44,159 nt of DNA. Source: Leucobacter chromiireducens (lineage in GTDB: Bacteria > Actinomycetota > Actinomycetes > Actinomycetales > Microbacteriaceae). The translations under genes and the position numbers were made by a program. A model generated the notes under the pieces. The model made no database searches. It saw only the letters and a program-made list of their open reading frames with translations, and had not been told where the DNA came from. The stretch is taken from contig NZ_RPDI01000023.1 in the NCBI RefSeq assembly GCF_003917135.1, positions 10,176-54,334 on the forward strand. Direction: 5' to 3'. Of this stretch, positions 1 through 9,182 are shown in pieces (positions within the stretch are counted from its first letter, which is position 1; every line of letters begins with the position of its first letter).

Positions 1-20
1 CCCCCCCCCCCCCCCCCCCC
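1..20. other. Poly-C homopolymer at the window edge
   Basis: Twenty consecutive C residues open the window and then change abruptly to ordinary mixed sequence. Such a run at an extreme end is typical of a contig terminus carrying a poly-G/poly-C sequencing artefact. It should not be read as biology without read support. Positions 21-240 hold no convincing gene. Confidence 0.7.
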
Positions 21-240
21 GTGCGCGCGTAACTTCCCCATGAGCCTGGGCCATCACAGGATAGGCACCTCGACGTCAGGGAAGAGGGCCTGTGACGATA
101 GTCCGGCCAACCTCAAGCACGAGGCAATGCCATGGCAGCCCTAGCCTCATGCGCCTGAGCGAACTATGATCACTCCAACTAAGCGGCGGTCCGGCGCTGC
201 ACACGAGTTCAGCCCTGACTTGAAAGAAGCTACACAGCAC

Positions 241-2568
241 ATGAAACCCGAACCCTCTATGCCCCGCCGCAAGAAAAGCTTCGTCTCGACCCTGTTGGTC
301 CTCGCTGGAGTTGCACTGGGGCTATCAGTTCCCTCCGCAGCCGCTCAGGCGTCGGTCGTCCTGCCTCTCGAATCCGTGTACTCCGACACGGTCTACGGTT
401 CAGTGCTCTCAGTGGGCAACGGGAGTATGCGATGCCCGACGGCGTCCGATGGAGTCAACCTGCGAGCTGGCACGAGTTTCGAGGCATGCGCCCAAGCACA
501 AGCCGGTACGGTCCCTGCCGGCACCTACACGAACAACAACGACTACTCAATGCGCTGGAACGACACCGACGGGCGAAGCGATACCTTTAACAACTCGTCC
601 GCGCAGTTCACGATCCCGGCCGGAGCTTCGATCAAGTACGCCATGCTCGAATGGGCGGGCCATACGGGAGAGTTCAGGACCTCCGGGGGTACTACCTCAT
701 CGATCAGGTCGTGCAACATCGTAGGGCAGCAGTATGCGACGCAATTCCCCACGACAATGCCTTCATCGCCGGCGGCGGCGACTCCAGAGACTCAGTCTCC
801 TGGCATCCAGATCAACGGTTCAGCACCCACCTGGGTGACGCCGCATGTGACCCGCGACACCGGAGCCGGCTGGCCCAACAACAGCGACCGCATGTACACG
901 GGCTGGTCGGACGTGACCGGCTTGCTGGAGAGTTCAGGGCTCTCCGGCGTCACAACAGTGACCGTCTCGAACATCTGGGCACCCGCTGGCGTGAACTGCA
1001 CCGCAGGCTGGGGCCTCACGGTGGTATGGGCTTTCGACGGCCCCGTTGCCGGGGTCGCCGAATACCAGAACGCCATCAATATCTCTCAGGGACACGTCCG
1101 GCAGGGCTCGGCCGATCTTCCCTCTACCGCCGTATTTACCGGATTCGAAGCGGTTTCATCGACCAATAGGCTCGGGCTCGTCGCCTACGAAGGCGATCGA
1201 GGCACCGTCGGGGACCGTTTCTCAATCAACGGGACCGATGTTCCTGAGCCGACTGGCTATGGCACCCTCAACGATTTCTTCGTTTCTTCCGCGACCGGAG
1301 CAAGTGATCCGGCCTGGGGCGTGAACTTCAGCGTCGACGTGAACGACTTCACGACCAACCTCATCCATGCTGGCGATACGCAGGCGACGCTGGGGTTCCG
1401 GACGAATGGAGATGGCTACTGGCTGCAGTCTGCCTGGCTGGAGGCGCCCGTTGCGAGCGTGCACATCGAGAAGACCGCGAATATCTCTAAGGGCAGACCT
1501 GGAGACCCGGTGGTCTGGACGATCACCGTATCAAACCCCAGCCCTGCTGAGATCCACGACGTTACTGTTACCGACCCGCAAGAAGCGAGCTGCGACCGCG
1601 AGATTCCATCGAGCTTCCTGGTATCCGATAGCTATACCTACACCTGCCAGGGCGTGCTCCCGGAGCAGACTGTGACCAATACCGCTACCGTCACGGCTCG
1701 CACCGAACTCGGCACTGAACTCAGCGACGAGGACAGTGCCACGGTCGAGGTCATCCATCCGGCACTGTCGATCACCAAGTCCGCGGACAAGGCCCTGTAT
1801 CTGGACGGGGAGACGGTGAACTTCGCAATCATCGTTGAGAACACCGGCGACGTCGAACTGAGCGATGTCCATGTCGAGGATCCCAAGGCACCGGGCTGCT
1901 CCGCGGAACTTGGAACGCTTGCCGCCGGAGCACAGCACTCCCTCAGCTGCTCTGCGACTGCGCCGATCGCCGGAAACGAGAACACGGCGACGGTCACCGG
2001 AACCGACCCGCTCGGGAACACCGTCGCAGAGGACGACACGGCCCCGGCAATTGCCGCGCGTCCCTCGCTCAGAATCGAGAAGTCCGTCTCCCAGCAAGAA
2101 GTTCACGTAGGAGACACCGTAACCTTCACGATCAAGGTCACGAACGACGGCAACGTACGCCTCGACCAAGTCGCACTCGAAGACCTCGACGTCACCAGCT
2201 GCTCCCAGCAGATCGGTACACTTTCGCCAGGGGAGACGCGCACCAGCACCTGCACGTGGAAGGCTGAGCAGGCCGAGAAGTTCGTCAACACCGCGCACGC
2301 CAGCGGAATCGCAATGCGCTGCACCGGTGAAGAGGCGCCGGGGACTTGCACGGAAGAACTTGGGGTCGATCCCCTCGTCCGCGTGGATAGCGCCAGTGTG
2401 GCGGCTTCTGAGAAGCCCGCAGTTCCGCCGGGGAACGGGGATGGAAATGGCGCCGACAATCTGAGCGTGACCGGCGGACAAGGCCTGGGCATCTTGGCCG
2501 GTCTTGGACTGCTCAGCACAGCAGCAGGTGTTCTCCTCGTGCTGCGCAGAAGAGAGCAGAAGCGATAG
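241..2568 (+). CDS. Wall-anchored surface protein with three DUF11 repeats
   Basis: This is a secreted, sortase-anchored surface protein of 775 aa. I chose the ATG at 241, which has a GAAAGAAG stretch about 12 nt upstream. An in-frame ATG at 166 would put about 36 extra residues before the basic PRRKK stretch. The signal peptide is PRRKK, then a hydrophobic core, then a cleavage-like SAAAQA. The next 370 residues form a beta-rich, Asn/Ser/Thr-rich region reminiscent of DUF3344-like surface modules. Three DUF11-type beta-sandwich repeats follow at about nt 1459-1755, 1759-2060 and 2065-2300. Each starts with an [I/L]xK pattern and contains a TVTNTATV or ENTATV-like segment. The C-terminus has LSVTG (an LxxTG sorting signal), a hydrophobic helix and an RRREQKR tail. 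DUF11 proteins are usually stalk or adhesion proteins; the ligand cannot be told. A strong hairpin terminator follows. Confidence 0.85.
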   Translation: MKPEPSMPRRKKSFVSTLLVLAGVALGLSVPSAAAQASVVLPLESVYSDTVYGSVLSVGNGSMRCPTASDGVNLRAGTSFEACAQAQAGTVPAGTYTNNNDYSMRWNDTDGRSDTFNNSSAQFTIPAGASIKYAMLEWAGHTGEFRTSGGTTSSIRSCNIVGQQYATQFPTTMPSSPAAATPETQSPGIQINGSAPTWVTPHVTRDTGAGWPNNSDRMYTGWSDVTGLLESSGLSGVTTVTVSNIWAPAGVNCTAGWGLTVVWAFDGPVAGVAEYQNAINISQGHVRQGSADLPSTAVFTGFEAVSSTNRLGLVAYEGDRGTVGDRFSINGTDVPEPTGYGTLNDFFVSSATGASDPAWGVNFSVDVNDFTTNLIHAGDTQATLGFRTNGDGYWLQSAWLEAPVASVHIEKTANISKGRPGDPVVWTITVSNPSPAEIHDVTVTDPQEASCDREIPSSFLVSDSYTYTCQGVLPEQTVTNTATVTARTELGTELSDEDSATVEVIHPALSITKSADKALYLDGETVNFAIIVENTGDVELSDVHVEDPKAPGCSAELGTLAAGAQHSLSCSATAPIAGNENTATVTGTDPLGNTVAEDDTAPAIAARPSLRIEKSVSQQEVHVGDTVTFTIKVTNDGNVRLDQVALEDLDVTSCSQQIGTLSPGETRTSTCTWKAEQAEKFVNTAHASGIAMRCTGEEAPGTCTEELGVDPLVRVDSASVAASEKPAVPPGNGDGNGADNLSVTGGQGLGILAGLGLLSTAAGVLLVLRRREQKR

Positions 2569-2593
2569 CAGCAGGGACCCACGAAGGGCGATC

Positions 2594-2643
2594 ATCGATG
2601 GTTGTGGCATCGGTTGAGGACCAACTACGCCACAACCTTCGAT
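2594..2643. terminator. Hairpin terminator between convergent genes
   Basis: Two 15-nt arms (2594-2608 and 2629-2643) are inverted copies with a single mismatch and share GGTTGTGGC. The loop is 20 nt. The hairpin sits 25 nt after the stop of the DUF11 protein, in a convergent intergenic region, so it probably ends that transcript. No long T tract follows. Confidence 0.7.
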
Positions 2644-3033
2644 CCCACGACATGGCTGGGAACTCATCGATTCCTCAAACTGCTTGGCGCAATGTGAACG
2701 ACATCTGTAGAGGTTTTCTGCGCAATCAGCAGACGGATCAGGAAGAGGTCTTGCACACCGACTAGTAGCAGGATTGGACTTCTCACTCTTGCGGTCGGTT
2801 TCCGGTTGTCTTATCGCGCAAAGCCCTTCTTGCCTTCTCTACCTGCTCGCATGACCTTGGTCTACAAGACTGGGACTACTAGGCAACGCTTTGCGCGGCG
2901 AGGAAGGAGACGTTCTCGATCACTTTCGGCTGGGCCATTCGCGTGTTCAGATATGCCCGTCATCGGGCGGCGTTGAGTTTCTTGGAGAGGGTTGCATGAA
3001 GAAATGAGGAACTAGGCGGAAGTAGTTGCTCTC
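2644..3033. other. Intergenic, no gene seen
   Basis: This is the rest of the convergent gap between the DUF11 surface gene and the permease gene. It is less GC-rich than its surroundings and has stops in all frames. A 19-codon minus-strand ATG frame near 2938 has no recognisable product or ribosome binding site. The segment may be decayed DNA. Confidence 0.5.
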
Positions 3034-4602
3034 TTACGCTCTGAATGGCCAGATGAGGGGCACCCAGAACACAGCGACCGCGAAGAACAGCACCACGAAC
3101 GGCAGCCCGAACTTCGCGTAGTCGCCGAAGCGGTACTGACCAGGTTGCATCACCATGAGATTCGCCGGAGTCGCGACCGGGGTGAGGAACGCCGCAGCAC
3201 CTGCCACGGTCAGTCCCATCAGGAACGGCAGCGGTGAGACGTGCATGGCGTCGGCGAGCGCGAGCGCGATGGGGATCATGATCAGCACGGTGGCGGTGTT
3301 GCTGATGAGTTGGCCGAGGATCAGCGTGACGATCGCGATCGCGGTGAGCGCCGCGGTGGGGCCGAACCCTCCGACCGCGGTCAGGAGCCAATCGGCGATC
3401 AGCTGTGCGGCTCCGGTCGATTGGAATGCGGTCGAGAGCGGGATCATGCCGGCGACGAGCACCACGGTGGTCCACGAGATCGAGCGGTAGGCCTGGGTGG
3501 GAGAGACGACCTTCATGAGGATGAGCGCGCATGCCGCGAGCAGGCCGGCGACCGCTGCGGGAACGATTCCGGTGACCAGCAGCACCAGCATCGCGGCGGT
3601 GACGACTAGTGTGCGCTTCGCCCCCTGCCCCAGCGGAATGCTGCGGCGAAGCAGATCGGGGCGATCGACCACCAGCACCTCGCGGTCGTCGGAGGTGTGC
3701 CGGCTGAGATCGTCCCAGCTGCCGTCGAGCAGCAGCGTGTCCCCCGTCCGCAGCGTCGACTTCGGTCCGTCGAGGTGCTCGTCTCCACGACGCGCGGCGA
3801 GGATCACCAGGTCGCCGCTGGGCGTGCACATGCCGGGAAACACGTGCATGCCGATCAGTTGCGAACGCGGTGGGATCACCACCTCGGTCACCCCGCGGCT
3901 CGCGCTCACCGCGATGTCGGCGGGTGCCAGGTCGTAGTCGCGGCGCAGCAGTTCCGCGAGCCGCAGCACGTCCATGGGCGCCGACGGCGCGTGCCGCTCA
4001 GGCAGCAGTCGCGGGCCGAGCAGCACCACGATCGCCACCGTGCCCGCGAGCAGCGGGAGCCCGGCCAGCGCGAACTCGAAGTAGCCGAACGGTCGCGCGC
4101 CGGCATCCGCCGCCGCGTCTGAGACGAGGATGTTCACCGGGGTGCCGGTGAGCGCGAGCATCGATCCGGCGTGCGCCGAGAACGCCAGCGGTAGCAGCAT
4201 CTGCGACGGCGCGATGCCGGCGCGCATCGCTACTACCACCACCAGAGGCAGGAACGCCGCGACCGAGCCGTTCACGCTGATCAGCGAGGTGATGACCGCC
4301 GTGAGCAGGCAGAGCACGACGATCAGCGGCACGCGCCTGGTGCCGGCCCGCGAGACGACCTGCTGGCCGGCCCAGGCGATCACGCCCGAGGACTGGAGCG
4401 CTTCGCTAATCACGAAGAGCGAGGCGATGAACAGCACGGTGGGATCCCCGAACCCGGCGAGAGCCTCGCCGAGATCCAGCACGCCAGAGAGGAACAGCGC
4501 CAGAGACACCCCGATGGCGATCACGCCCAGCGGAATCCGGTTCGTCACGAATGCGACGACGGCCACCGACAGGATGATGAAGACGATGCCGATCGGATCC
4601 AT
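3034..4602 (-). CDS. SLC13/DASS-family permease with internal TrkA-C domain
   Basis: This 522-aa polytopic membrane protein belongs to the SLC13 (divalent anion:Na+ symporter, COG0471) group. Family substrates are sulfate, phosphate or C4-dicarboxylates; the sequence does not decide which. Paired re-entrant signatures are visible: SVNGSVAAFLPL near residues 109-120 with LTGTPVN at 151-157, and SNTATVLIMIPI in the C-terminal half. A soluble TrkA-C (RCK_C) like segment lies at about residues 228-300 and includes VVIPPRSQLIG, DLVILAARRG and LRTGDTLLLDG. Family members carry one or more such regulatory domains between the transmembrane halves; here there is one. The gene is divergent from the AbgT transporter, and no clear ribosome binding site precedes the ATG at 4602. 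Confidence 0.87.
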   Translation of the reverse strand: MDPIGIVFIILSVAVVAFVTNRIPLGVIAIGVSLALFLSGVLDLGEALAGFGDPTVLFIASLFVISEALQSSGVIAWAGQQVVSRAGTRRVPLIVVLCLLTAVITSLISVNGSVAAFLPLVVVVAMRAGIAPSQMLLPLAFSAHAGSMLALTGTPVNILVSDAAADAGARPFGYFEFALAGLPLLAGTVAIVVLLGPRLLPERHAPSAPMDVLRLAELLRRDYDLAPADIAVSASRGVTEVVIPPRSQLIGMHVFPGMCTPSGDLVILAARRGDEHLDGPKSTLRTGDTLLLDGSWDDLSRHTSDDREVLVVDRPDLLRRSIPLGQGAKRTLVVTAAMLVLLVTGIVPAAVAGLLAACALILMKVVSPTQAYRSISWTTVVLVAGMIPLSTAFQSTGAAQLIADWLLTAVGGFGPTAALTAIAIVTLILGQLISNTATVLIMIPIALALADAMHVSPLPFLMGLTVAGAAAFLTPVATPANLMVMQPGQYRFGDYAKFGLPFVVLFFAVAVFWVPLIWPFRA

Positions 4603-4763
4603 ATAAGCGAGCGTAGTCCGCGCGCGGATTCTCGTATAGCTTGGGCAAGGAACAGCGATATGATCTGGCTAGGTTCTCATTGTTGATGGCCCGCCCTCGG
4701 AATCTAGTAGGCCTGTTCTTCAGTGGCGTCAGTGTCGTTTTCGCGAGTGTAGGAGTAGTAGAC

Positions 4764-6419
4764 ATGAAAGCAGCTGCCAGCGTTGTTCCAGCACCGCGCC
4801 AGAAGGGGTTTCTGAACTGGATCGAGCGGGTGGGGAACAAGGTTCCCGACCCGACGATCATGTTCCTGTATCTGATCGGGTTCATCGCCGTGCTCTCGGC
4901 GATTCTCAGTTGGGTGGGGGTTTCGGTCTCCGACGAGGTCGCGACTCCGGTGAACACCGATCAGGTCTCGCAGCTGAACGACCAGTTCGGCACGAACTGG
5001 CAGATCTACGACACCGCGACGGGCGAGCCCGCCGATGTCCCGAAGTACGTCGTCGAGACCCGTACGTTCGAGGTGAAGAACCTCATCTCGGTCGATGGCC
5101 TGCGTTTCTTCTTCACGTCGTTCGTGGACAATTTCGCCGGATTCAGCGTCGTCGCCACCGTACTGATCGCCATGGCGGGCGTGGGCGTCGCCGAGCATGC
5201 GGGTCTCATGGGTGCGCTGATCCGCCGCGTGGTGAAGGTCGCTCCGAGGCGCTGGCTCGCCGCCATCCTTCTCTTCGTCGGTGTGCTCTCCTCGGTCGCC
5301 ACGGATGCCGGCTACCTGATCCTGGTGCCGTTGGCCGCCGCCGCCTTCCTCACCGTCGGCCGTCACCCGCTCGCTGGTCTCGCAGGGGCGTTCGCCGCTG
5401 TCGGCGCGGCATTCGGGGCGAACCTCATCATCACTCCGAGTGACAGCATGCTCACCGAGGTGACCAACGGCGTGCTGGCCGCTGCGGGGATGAAGCCGTT
5501 GCAGGTCACCCATAATCTCTACTTCGGCATCGTCTCGACGTTCCTACTCACACTCGTCGCACTTCTCGTGACCATGTTCGTCACCGAGAAACGACTCGGC
5601 GGCTACGACAAGTCCGAGATGACCGTCGCCGACGATGGCGACAGCATCGACCACGATGCCGAGGCGCGCGGACTGAAGTTCTCCGGCTGGGCCCTGCTCG
5701 GTTTCGTCGTCGTGATCCTGGCGCTCACGCTGCCCCCTGGGGCTCCGTTGCGCGCCCCGTCGAACGACGAGATCGTAGGGACTTCGCCGTTCATGGCGAG
5801 CCTGGTGTTCATCATCTCGTTGGCCTTCCTGGTCTGCGGAGTCGCCTACGGGGCCGGAGCGAAGACATTGAAGGGCGGTTCGGCTGCCGTCGCCGCGATC
5901 GCCAAGACCTTCGGGAGCCTGGGCGGGCTGCTGGTCATGTTCTTGATGATCGCCCAGTTCATCGCCCTCTTCAACTGGACGAATCTACCCACCGTTGCGG
6001 CGATCTCCGCCGCGGAGGCGCTTCAGCATGCGAACGTGCCCGCCATCGTCCTTCTGCTCGCGTTCATCCTGGTGATCCTGGTGCTCGACTTCATCCTGCC
6101 CGGGCTGGTGCCGAAGTGGGTGATCTTCGCGCCGGTGTTCATCCCCATCTTCGCGTCGCTCGACGTCGCCCCGCAGACGCTGCTCGCCGCCTACCGTGTC
6201 GGTGATTCGCCGGTCAACGTGCTCACGCCGCTCATGGTGTATCTGCCGTTCATGGTCACCGTGGCGCAGCGGTACAAGAAAGACGCGGGCATCGGCACGA
6301 TCATCGCCCTGATGATCCCGTACGCGCTGTGGATGCTGCTGGCATGGACAGCGCTCTACGTCGTCTGGTTCCTCACCGGCATCCCGTGGGGGCCGGGATC
6401 GCCCGTGCAAATCGGGTAG
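4764..6419 (+). CDS. AbgT-family transporter
   Basis: This is a 551-aa integral membrane protein of the AbgT family. Characterised members either take up p-aminobenzoyl-glutamate or export antimetabolites such as sulfonamides. The N-terminal stretch FLNWIERVGNKVPDPTIMF is characteristic of the family, and about eleven hydrophobic segments follow. The reading frame is open back to 4641, but the ATG at 4764 is chosen because AGGAG stands 8-12 nt before it (4751-4755) and translation begins just ahead of the conserved region. A large loop at about residues 54-110 lies between the first helices. An M17 aminopeptidase gene follows after 40 nt, probably in the same operon. This fits a model in which imported peptide-like conjugates are hydrolysed in the cytoplasm, as in the E. 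coli abg locus, although that locus uses M20 hydrolases. Confidence 0.88.
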   Translation: MKAAASVVPAPRQKGFLNWIERVGNKVPDPTIMFLYLIGFIAVLSAILSWVGVSVSDEVATPVNTDQVSQLNDQFGTNWQIYDTATGEPADVPKYVVETRTFEVKNLISVDGLRFFFTSFVDNFAGFSVVATVLIAMAGVGVAEHAGLMGALIRRVVKVAPRRWLAAILLFVGVLSSVATDAGYLILVPLAAAAFLTVGRHPLAGLAGAFAAVGAAFGANLIITPSDSMLTEVTNGVLAAAGMKPLQVTHNLYFGIVSTFLLTLVALLVTMFVTEKRLGGYDKSEMTVADDGDSIDHDAEARGLKFSGWALLGFVVVILALTLPPGAPLRAPSNDEIVGTSPFMASLVFIISLAFLVCGVAYGAGAKTLKGGSAAVAAIAKTFGSLGGLLVMFLMIAQFIALFNWTNLPTVAAISAAEALQHANVPAIVLLLAFILVILVLDFILPGLVPKWVIFAPVFIPIFASLDVAPQTLLAAYRVGDSPVNVLTPLMVYLPFMVTVAQRYKKDAGIGTIIALMIPYALWMLLAWTALYVVWFLTGIPWGPGSPVQIG

Positions 6420-6459
6420 CGCTCGTCCTCTCTCCCCTCCCGTGAAAGGAAACCGGATC

Positions 6460-7977
6460 ATGACCCGCAGTCCGAACAAACTCATTCCCGAGGACTTCGC
6501 CACCGTTCCCGGTCTGGCCGCGGTAGAAGCGACTCGGATCAGCCTCGGAGACTCCACGTCCGATGTCGACCTCATCGCGGTCGGCATCCCGGAGTCGGGC
6601 GACGTACCGGTCCTGATCGGCCTCGAACGCGACGCGCTCGTGGCCGCCGGGTTCGAGGCCAAGCCCGGCCAGACGCTGCTGCTGCCCAGGGCGAGCGGCC
6701 CCGACCTGCTGGCCGTCGGCCTCGGCGACTCCTCGGCCGCCACCCCGGCTGAGCTGCGCGATACGGCGGCCGCGGTCGTGCGCGCGGCGGCCTCGCGCGA
6801 ACGCGTCGGCCTGAGCCTCGACCTGCCGAGCGACGACCGATCGACCGCGATCACCGCGCTGGTGGAGGGCGCGCTGCTCGCCCGCTACCGGTACACCGAA
6901 CTGAAGAGCGAGCCGAAGCACGCACCCCTCGTGGAGCTGGCGATCGATGACACCTCCGAGGAGGATCGGCCGGCCGTCGAAGCCGCCCGGATCAACGCGC
7001 GCGCAGCGGTCGTGGCGCGCGACCTGGCCAATACACCGCCGGGCCACCTCACCGCGACCGATCTCGGCGAGATCGCCGTCGAGCTCGGTCACCGGTTCGG
7101 CTTCGACGTCGAGACGTTCGACAAGCAGCAGCTGATCGAGCTCGGCTGCGGTGGCCTGCTCGGCGTCAATCAGGGCTCCGTCGAGGAACCCCGAATGATC
7201 GTGCTGCGCTATCGCCCGGAGGACGAGCCGGCCGGCCGGCTCGGGCTCATCGGCAAGGGCATCATGTACGACTCCGGCGGTATCAGTCTGAAGCCGTCCG
7301 ACCCGATGCACCTGCTCATGAAGATGGACATGGGCGGTGCGGCGGCCGTGCTGGGCGCCTTCACGGGACTGCGGGATGCGGGGGTGCGCGCGGAAGTGCT
7401 CGGCTGGCTCATGTGCACCGACAACATGCCCTCCGGCACCTCGTACAAGCTCGGCGACGTGCTCACCGCACGGGGCGGCACCACGATCGAGGTGAAGAAC
7501 ACCGACGCCGAGGGTCGCCTCGTGATGAGCGACGCATTCTCGTTCGCCAACGAGGAGGGGGTCGACGCCATCATCGACATCGCGACCCTCACGGGAGCCG
7601 CCCTCGTCTCGCTCGGCGGCCACGTGGCCGCGCTGCTCGGCAACGACGAGCGGGTGATCGACGCAGTGAACCGCTCGTCGAGTTCGACCGACGAGCAGGT
7701 GTGGCAGTTGCCTCTGGTGCGCAAGTATCGGAAGCAGCTCGATTCGGACATCGCCGACATCTCGAACCTCGGCGGCCCGTTCGGCGGCACCATCACCGCG
7801 GCGCTCTTCCTCGACCATTTCACCGCCGGCACCCCATGGGCGCACCTCGACATCGCGGGCACGATGCAGGTGGACGCCGATGATTCGTGGCGCACCAAGG
7901 GCGCGACCGGTTTCGGCGCGCGCCTGCTGCTCGATCTCGCAGGCGACTTCGCCGGCATCCCGGCGAGCTCGGCCTGA
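6460..7977 (+). CDS. pepA: M17 leucyl aminopeptidase
   Basis: This is a cytoplasmic two-metal aminopeptidase (505 aa, normal family length) that removes N-terminal residues from peptides. The family signature NTDAEGRL is at residues 347-354. Metal and catalytic residues match E. coli PepA in spacing: Lys266 and Asp271 in the GKGIMYDSGG segment, Asp290 in KMDMGGAA, Asp349, Glu351 and Arg353. The ATG at 6460 is preferred over an in-frame GTG at 6442 because GAAAGGA (6444-6450) sits at ribosome-binding distance. The gene follows the AbgT transporter by 40 nt and precedes a small-protein gene by 19 nt, so all may be co-transcribed. The symbol reflects family membership only. Confidence 0.93.
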   Translation: MTRSPNKLIPEDFATVPGLAAVEATRISLGDSTSDVDLIAVGIPESGDVPVLIGLERDALVAAGFEAKPGQTLLLPRASGPDLLAVGLGDSSAATPAELRDTAAAVVRAAASRERVGLSLDLPSDDRSTAITALVEGALLARYRYTELKSEPKHAPLVELAIDDTSEEDRPAVEAARINARAAVVARDLANTPPGHLTATDLGEIAVELGHRFGFDVETFDKQQLIELGCGGLLGVNQGSVEEPRMIVLRYRPEDEPAGRLGLIGKGIMYDSGGISLKPSDPMHLLMKMDMGGAAAVLGAFTGLRDAGVRAEVLGWLMCTDNMPSGTSYKLGDVLTARGGTTIEVKNTDAEGRLVMSDAFSFANEEGVDAIIDIATLTGAALVSLGGHVAALLGNDERVIDAVNRSSSSTDEQVWQLPLVRKYRKQLDSDIADISNLGGPFGGTITAALFLDHFTAGTPWAHLDIAGTMQVDADDSWRTKGATGFGARLLLDLAGDFAGIPASSA

Positions 7978-7996
7978 CCTGGAGAAGGAGAACCAT

Positions 7997-8422
7997 ATGT
8001 CCGACGCCCAGTACACCGGACCCTTGAACTTCGCGGTGTTCGCGCTCCCGCACGCAGCGCGGCTCGCGGAGATCGCGGCCGAGATTCGTGAGCTCGCCCG
8101 CGGAGGCCGGGCCGAGATCCTCGATGTGGAGCTGGTCTCGCGCACCGCCGCCGGCCACGCGCAGCTCGAGTCGCTGCCGCACGACCTCGCCCCCGCCGAG
8201 ACAGACCTCCTGCGGCCCGACGACCTGACGACGATCGCCGCGGATCTCGGCGATGACGAGATGGCCCTCGTCGTGGTCTACGAGGATCGGACACTCGCCA
8301 CGGTGGCGGGCAGCGTCTCGGCCGTCGCAGGTCGCGAGCTCTGGTCCGGCGGCATCGACGCCGCGGATCTCGATACCGACAACGCAGATGTCGAGGTCGC
8401 CGACCCCGACGCGAAGAACTGA
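7997..8422 (+). CDS. Small acidic protein, DUF6325-like
   Basis: This 141-aa soluble, Ala- and Asp-rich protein has an excellent ribosome binding site (GGAGAAGGAG) just before the ATG at 7997. The core has alternating beta and helix segments (LNFAVFALP; LVVVYEDRTLATVAGSV), a ferredoxin-like pattern found in the DUF6325/DUF1269-type proteins of Actinobacteria. The family name is my best recollection, not a search result. The gene sits immediately upstream of a SHOCT protein and a PLDc_N-SHOCT membrane protein, with spacings of 9 and 58 nt. These three probably form one functional unit, perhaps linked to membrane or envelope stress. No catalytic motif is seen. Confidence 0.6.
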   Translation: MSDAQYTGPLNFAVFALPHAARLAEIAAEIRELARGGRAEILDVELVSRTAAGHAQLESLPHDLAPAETDLLRPDDLTTIAADLGDDEMALVVVYEDRTLATVAGSVSAVAGRELWSGGIDAADLDTDNADVEVADPDAKN

Positions 8423-8431
8423 GGGAGCATC

Positions 8432-8722
8432 ATGGGTCTTCTCCGCACCGCCGCTCGCGCATCCGTCGCCGCCCGCGTCGTCGGGAACGTGCAGCGACGC
8501 CAGCAGACGCAGTGGGCAGCCCAAGACGCGGCCCGGGCGCAGAGCGCACCGGCGCAGAACGTCCCGGCGCAACCCACGGCCCCGCCCTCAGCGCCGGCAG
8601 CCGCACCCGACACGCAGGCCCTCATCGACCAGCTGACCCAACTGGGGCAACTGCGCGATGCCGGGGTGCTCACCCCGGCGGAGTTCGATGCGCAGAAGCA
8701 GCGACTCCTGACCTCCAGCTGA
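8432..8722 (+). CDS. SHOCT-domain protein
   Basis: This 96-aa protein has a basic N-terminus (RTAARASVAARVVGNVQRRQ), a low-complexity Ala/Pro/Gln middle, and a C-terminal SHOCT (short C-terminal) domain at about residues 64-96. The SHOCT pattern is LIDQLTQLGQLRDAGVLTP followed by AEFDAQKQRLL. SHOCT domains are short helical oligomerisation modules of unknown biochemical role. GGGAGC before the ATG can serve as the ribosome binding site. The partner gene downstream also ends in a SHOCT domain, so the two products may bind each other through it. Confidence 0.85.
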   Translation: MGLLRTAARASVAARVVGNVQRRQQTQWAAQDAARAQSAPAQNVPAQPTAPPSAPAAAPDTQALIDQLTQLGQLRDAGVLTPAEFDAQKQRLLTSS

Positions 8723-8780
8723 CCCGACCGCCCGTTTCCGACAAGCAATTCGATCTGCTCTGCAGCGAAAGGAACACCCC

Positions 8781-9182
8781 ATGTCATTCCTCTCCAACAT
8801 CTGGGACGCCATCTGGTGGATGCTCACGATATTCGTGTTCATCGCCTACCTGATGGCGCTCTTCTCGATCATCGGCGATCTCTTCCGCGATCGGAAGCTG
8901 AACGGCTTCGCGAAGGCCGTCTGGCTGCTCTTCCTCGTCTTCCTGCCCTTCCTCACCGCCTTGGTCTACCTCATCGTTCGCGGGCGCGGCATGGGCGAGC
9001 GCGCGGCGGCCCAGGCGCAGCAGACGCAGGATGCCGCTGAGTCGTACATCCGCTCGGTGGCGGCCGAGGCCACGCCGACCGATGAGATCGTGCGAGCGAA
9101 GCAGTTGCTCGACGCCGGGGCGATCACCGACGAGGAGTACGCGTCGCTCAAGGCGGCCGCGCTCGCCAAGGTCCAGGCGTGA
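8781..9182 (+). CDS. PLDc_N membrane protein with C-terminal SHOCT domain
   Basis: This 133-aa protein has two transmembrane helices near residues 10-35 and 45-68, matching the PLD nuclease N-terminal (PLDc_N) module without the nuclease. Its hallmarks are the FSIIGDLFRDRKLNGFAKAVWL turn and a following FLPFLTALVYLIVRGRGMG segment. A soluble linker leads to a SHOCT domain at about 105-133 (AKQLLDAGAITDEEYASLKA). Family members are common in Actinobacteria and have no assigned function. A GAAAGGAA ribosome binding site precedes the ATG. It is the last gene of the AbgT/M17/small-protein run. Confidence 0.85.
   Translation: MSFLSNIWDAIWWMLTIFVFIAYLMALFSIIGDLFRDRKLNGFAKAVWLLFLVFLPFLTALVYLIVRGRGMGERAAAQAQQTQDAAESYIRSVAAEATPTDEIVRAKQLLDAGAITDEEYASLKAAALAKVQA

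Noticed and set aside
1531..2667. 378-codon minus-strand frame opposite the DUF11 gene
   Set aside because: Its composition is Arg/Gly-rich and it has no family features, while the plus strand encodes obvious DUF11 repeats.
2882..2938. 19-codon minus-strand peptide frame
   Set aside because: No ribosome binding site and no related sequence; it lies downstream, not upstream, of the permease, so it is not a leader.
4641..4664. TTGGGC and TATGAT as a promoter for the AbgT transporter
   Set aside because: The spacing is only 12 nt, too short for a sigma-70 type promoter.
6373..8145. 590-codon minus-strand frame opposite the M17 peptidase
   Set aside because: It is antisense to a gene with all catalytic motifs; the composition is shadow-like.
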